IMG/VR virus record: IMGVR_UViG_3300044638_003151 | Span: 1 to 21,754 of that record | Length of the DNA stretch: 21,754 nucleotides | Origin: a virus | Direction: 5' to 3' (one strand) | Shown: positions 19,501 through 21,754 of the stretch, piece by piece | Layout: every line of letters begins with the position of its first letter | How positions within the stretch are numbered: position 1 is the stretch's first letter | Program-made: the position numbers and the translations under genes | The notes under the pieces: generated by a model | What the model saw: only the letters and a program-made list of their open reading frames with translations | Told to the model about the DNA's origin: nothing | Database searches by the model: none

Positions 19501-21754
19501 CAACTGCTCACTTGGAAGCACAGCAAGGTTCTGCACTTCAAGTTTGGCATTAGCAACCGCAATAACAACGGCGTCTTCGTCGACTTCAATTTGCTTGGCA
19601 ATGTTGACCAGAATGTCCGGATTCGTTAATGGCTTGCTGCCAATGTCCATCAGCTTCTTCGGATCGGCCTGCCCAAAGTCTTTAGCGATAGTGCGCGTAT
19701 TGCCTTCTGCATCGATAACCGTGTACTGGTTAGTGTCGATGATGACATGGCCTTTTAATTCCACGCCCATTTTAGAAACAAATTTAGACACATAACGAGT
19801 AACGTCAATGTCAGGAACGCTTGCGGTCGGATTGGTGCTTGGGTGGTTGTGCAGCATATACACGCCCTTTGCACCCAAGAAGATAGCGCGTTGCACTAGC
19901 TCGCCGTAAAAGCCCTGCGGGTCATCGCCAATGATGGCCGCAGCCGATCCCGGCAGGCGTGACGTCAACCCAGCCTGCGCAATGATGTTGTCGTTGCGAT
20001 CGACGAAGAAGTACCGCAGCGTCTCAAAGCGAGGATCGCGGTAGACCTGCGCCAGCACGGCGAGGTCGGCGTGGTCGGCTACTTTTTGCCCGACAAGCGA
20101 GACTCTCTGGCGCTCTGCATACTGATCAGAGAGGGCGAGGCCGAGTATAGAGTCGGTTGATCGTAAGTCCTCCACGGCCCTAACCGCTTGCCGTTGGGCA
20201 GCAACTGCCCCCGGGCCAGCCTGCGATCGAACAGGGCCTTCGGCGAGATAACGTTGGAGTCCTTCATTTACGGTAAGGCCTCGAGAAACCTCGAGATCTC
20301 CTCGTCCTGTTCGTCTTGCGCGTTGCTCGGCCTGTAGCTCTTCATCAACTGCGCGAGTGACTCCGGAGATTCTGTCTCTGGAGATTCCTCGTTCTTCGGC
20401 GAGCTTGGCTGCTGCGTTTGCGTAGTCTGGGGCTGCGTCGTCTGCATACCCTGCTTCGACTTCTGCATCTGATGCTCCTGCGGCGTCATATAGTCGCTTT
20501 TCTGGATACCAAAGTAAAGCCTGCAAGTCGGCCATCGTCAGGTCTGGATTGTCCTTTTGGAGTCGCTCCAAAACGGCACCAAATACCTTGCGAATACGGC
20601 CTCTTTCGGGCGGCCCATCGGGGGCTTCTTTCTGGCCGTCGAGGTATTTCGACAAGGCATTGCCAGCCTTGCGGATCTCATCCCCTAAACCGACTCGGAC
20701 ATCTCCTTTCTTGGGTTGCCCGACAATTTCGTTCAGCGCCTTTTGATCGAATCCTGCGCCGATCGCGTTGAGCGCGGCACGGTTCTCCGGCTTCATGCTC
20801 GCCTTGGCAATGGCAAAAGCCAGCTCATCAGGGCGAGCAACGGCGACGCGCTTGCCGAGAATGCGCTCGAGCTCTTTGCGCTGCGTGCTATCCAGCAGGC
20901 GCACAAGGCTGGTCAGGGATTTGCGCTTGGCGCGAACCTGCACCGGGTTCTCTTCGATCAGGGTGCCAGTCCAGCGGCCCCATGTGCGCATCAGCCATCG
21001 GTCGATGGTGAGCTGCTCAAAGTTGCCGTACAGATTCGAGAAGAACCCGTTACCAATCTTCGGGCCGAGAACGGCAGAACCGTACACCTCGGTAGACATA
21101 TTTTCGCCCGTGATCTTCAAGCCAGAGAATCCGGTGATGTTCTTCACCGTATCCTTGTTGCGCATGAATTTCTCAAGAGCATCGAACCCGTGCTGCTTGA
21201 GCATCACGTTATAGAGACGCAGTCCGTCGTTGATCTTTTTGGCTGCTGTGCCGATGCCGACGTTGTCCGGCATTGTTCCGGTCTTGCGCCACGCCTCGTA
21301 TGCCTTAATCGCCAGTTCAAAGTTCTTATCGACTTTGAGCCCGTTTGACGTAACAGCAAGCGCCCAAGTAAAGGCGAGGCGATCCTCACGGCTGGAGAGA
21401 ATCTCCGGATGGATCAGCGAGATAATTCGCAGAGCCTTGGTAACTTTCTCGTTGTACCAGCCGATCGCGTTCGAGTTATCGCGCAAGGCAATACGCGCCT
21501 CGCGCAAGGCAACGCGCACCAGATAACGCTCAACGTCAGGAGTAAATTCTGTGAGATCGACGCCAGATTCTCGAGCCGCGGCATTCACCGCATCTTGGAT
21601 GTCTTTCTTAAATTCACGGTTGTTTGGGAACTCTCTGCCTTTGGCGCGCTCAAACGCCGCCTCGATGTTAGAAATCGCATCGATGGTGTCAGGCACATCG
21701 CCGTAGACAATCCCCTCTTCCTGCACCAGCAGATTGCGCCGGTACTGACCTTCG
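16558..21754 (-). CDS. Giant polyvalent protein with JAMM/RadC-like domain, N-terminus off the edge
   Basis: The frame is open to the right edge, with EGQYRRNLLVQEEG before the GTG at 21726, so the true start is probably outside the window. At least 1,731 residues are present. Counting from GTG 21726: a helical N-terminal region with GNGFFSNLYGNFEQLTIDRW, a RadC/JAB-like domain at about 565-665 with HNHPSTNPTASVPD (His 626, His 628, Ser 636, Asp 639), long helical stretches, one hydrophobic segment at about 1565-1583 and a C-terminus with NLFYSRIVLDYLILYQIQEA. I recognise this C-terminal region from phage 'large polyvalent proteins'. These are thought to enter the cell with the DNA and shield it or alter the host. 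An internal virion/ejection role is likely. The upstream JAMM glutamate is not obvious. Confidence 0.85.
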   Translation of the reverse strand, partial: EGQYRRNLLVQEEGIVYGDVPDTIDAISNIEAAFERAKGREFPNNREFKKDIQDAVNAAARESGVDLTEFTPDVERYLVRVALREARIALRDNSNAIGWYNEKVTKALRIISLIHPEILSSREDRLAFTWALAVTSNGLKVDKNFELAIKAYEAWRKTGTMPDNVGIGTAAKKINDGLRLYNVMLKQHGFDALEKFMRNKDTVKNITGFSGLKITGENMSTEVYGSAVLGPKIGNGFFSNLYGNFEQLTIDRWLMRTWGRWTGTLIEENPVQVRAKRKSLTSLVRLLDSTQRKELERILGKRVAVARPDELAFAIAKASMKPENRAALNAIGAGFDQKALNEIVGQPKKGDVRVGLGDEIRKAGNALSKYLDGQKEAPDGPPERGRIRKVFGAVLERLQKDNPDLTMADLQALLWYPEKRLYDAAGASDAEVEAGYADDAAPDYANAAAKLAEERGISRDRISGVTRAVDEELQAEQRARRTGRGDLEVSRGLTVNEGLQRYLAEGPVRSQAGPGAVAAQRQAVRAVEDLRSTDSILGLALSDQYAERQRVSLVGQKVADHADLAVLAQVYRDPRFETLRYFFVDRNDNIIAQAGLTSRLPGSAAAIIGDDPQGFYGELVQRAIFLGAKGVYMLHNHPSTNPTASVPDIDVTRYVSKFVSKMGVELKGHVIIDTNQYTVIDAEGNTRTIAKDFGQADPKKLMDIGSKPLTNPDILVNIAKQIEVDEDAVVIAVANAKLEVQNLAVLPSEQLRKGSAAAKSALMRTALEARGSFLFAIGKNMETLGAIKDLVVDSVFVSPDGRYVTSGNAAMRSPLPQDRRARASADTSPAFDYLRQVSLQDAKRMRGVAEEGGVYEAPDTNAELRPFNDAIQRADIYARAVRAAAERIGNDDAARAAMQAATNNQLGAYEIDALLEKLKLENQTVRSRLRKAKAQFTADETADALQSDAMRAANAVANNVKLDATIAARNAALGLAARTKIVGRVITEFAQNPKEGILAVLGGSSFAKFGAKDSVFHWQRTYFTRWTKGMLAELEQAKVGEAFMSNAYARDVARALYQLGRENPRLEGLADEAVTIAKIVYKYREDARNTRNRFGAWIRDLTGYITRQQHDFTKIKTAGAEEWKAFVRQRLDIDRTLEPGQNLEEFLDFVYSDFSAGRQMAVIDDEAAAYTAPGSLARRASQSRVLYFLDADAEFDYLEKFGAGKLNEAVLGDLSRAAQQAGLMRILGPNPEYTLKASMAEIDASIRGNAELREQFSGAVTTANELLTMLDGRANIPGSQISARVGSNIRALQAMSKLGGAVISAVTDLPVYASQIRYQGRGGLLAGIGDGISSLLQGRAKGERRQILNMIDTVSENVVGGVAMRFDSDDVMSSTSADLMRIFFRLNGLTWWTDTLREGMEIGTANWLGNLRNTAFDAISADSKNVLQQYGISAPEWDVMRQAFVSDSKGKFYVVPESVTRLSPDVIRQYLATIGRSSTDTAVGNARRDLADRLRNLIVDQAMTAVIEPDVRSRYFWSRGTKPGSFYGEIARYISQFKGFPTALTRQVFGREIYGRGYNSLGEYLKYGKGDMLGLAQLILAMTAFGYIAMAAKDLLKAKTPRDPTEPQTWIAAMLQGGALGIYGDFLLGQSNRFGRNIVDTLVGPTFGVLGDLDELRQRAMKGDDVASSAFRMLIANTPFMNLFYSRIVLDYLILYQIQEALDPGALRRMERRVEREQNQEFLLAPSEVVE

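Noticed and set aside
20716-21348. A 210-residue plus-strand frame within the polyvalent gene
   Set aside because: It lies wholly antisense to a long gene with consistent protein-like sequence and has no supported start or neighbours.
1-21754. tRNA, rRNA, insertion sequence and CRISPR elements
   Set aside because: No cloverleaf-like sequence, transposase-like protein, terminal inverted repeat pair or regular repeat array was seen on either strand by eye. A covariance-model scan would be needed to exclude divergent tRNAs.

Overview
The window reads as a stretch of a double-stranded DNA bacteriophage genome (or prophage). It carries a large and small terminase pair, a cluster of tail-fibre-like proteins, a tailspike with a T7-type fibre N-terminus, a very large polyvalent protein of the kind delivered with injected DNA, a recombination operon and many tiny tightly packed genes. 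The T7-type N-terminus and the giant late protein suggest a podovirus-like virion, but portal, capsid and lysis genes lie outside the window, so this is inference. The moderately GC-rich composition and the relatives I recognise point to a Gram-negative, probably proteobacterial, host. No integrase, tRNA, rRNA, insertion sequence or CRISPR array was seen.

Layout. (1) 1-4083, minus strand: tail-fibre and appendage genes. Two families occur twice: a glycine-rich protein (1-403, 1835-2791) and a protein starting with a shared KKIS module (405-1424, 3098-3886). (2) 4114-6048, minus: terL, terS and a small conserved gene. (3) 6053-9665, minus: about 14 small genes, many overlapping by 4 to 35 nt. 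They include a RusA-type resolvase, a DUF3310 protein, zinc-finger-like proteins and a protein of the DpdA/TGT-like family, which implies 7-deazaguanine DNA modification. (4) 9666-10441: the control region, with a small Cro/YdaS-like repressor gene on the minus strand, promoter-like sequences whose spacers are filled by perfect or near-perfect palindromes, and a terminator. (5) 10442-14393, plus strand: an early operon beginning with small unknown genes, then an annealing protein (DUF1071/Sak3-like), a YqaJ-type exonuclease, a protein with an SSB-like acidic tail, a NinB-like protein and a PD-(D/E)XK nuclease candidate. (6) 14371-21754, minus: the tailspike and, upstream of it, a polyvalent protein of more than 1,700 residues that runs off the right edge. 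Its 3' partner converges on the early operon with a 23-bp overlap.

How it may work together. The repressor appears to govern promoters carrying a TTAAC-N4-GTTAA/C operator, at its own start, at the head of the rightward operon and before 11014. The rightward operon supplies homologous recombination and replication functions. The leftward operon adds a resolvase, a DNA-modification enzyme, packaging and tail fibres. The most interesting points are the DpdA-like enzyme with no preQ0 synthesis genes in view, the repeated operator/promoter design, the face-to-face promoters near 9940-10020 with a possible structured small RNA, a Shine-Dalgarno-sequestering hairpin before the NinB-like gene, and a JAMM-motif domain without an obvious catalytic glutamate in the polyvalent protein.
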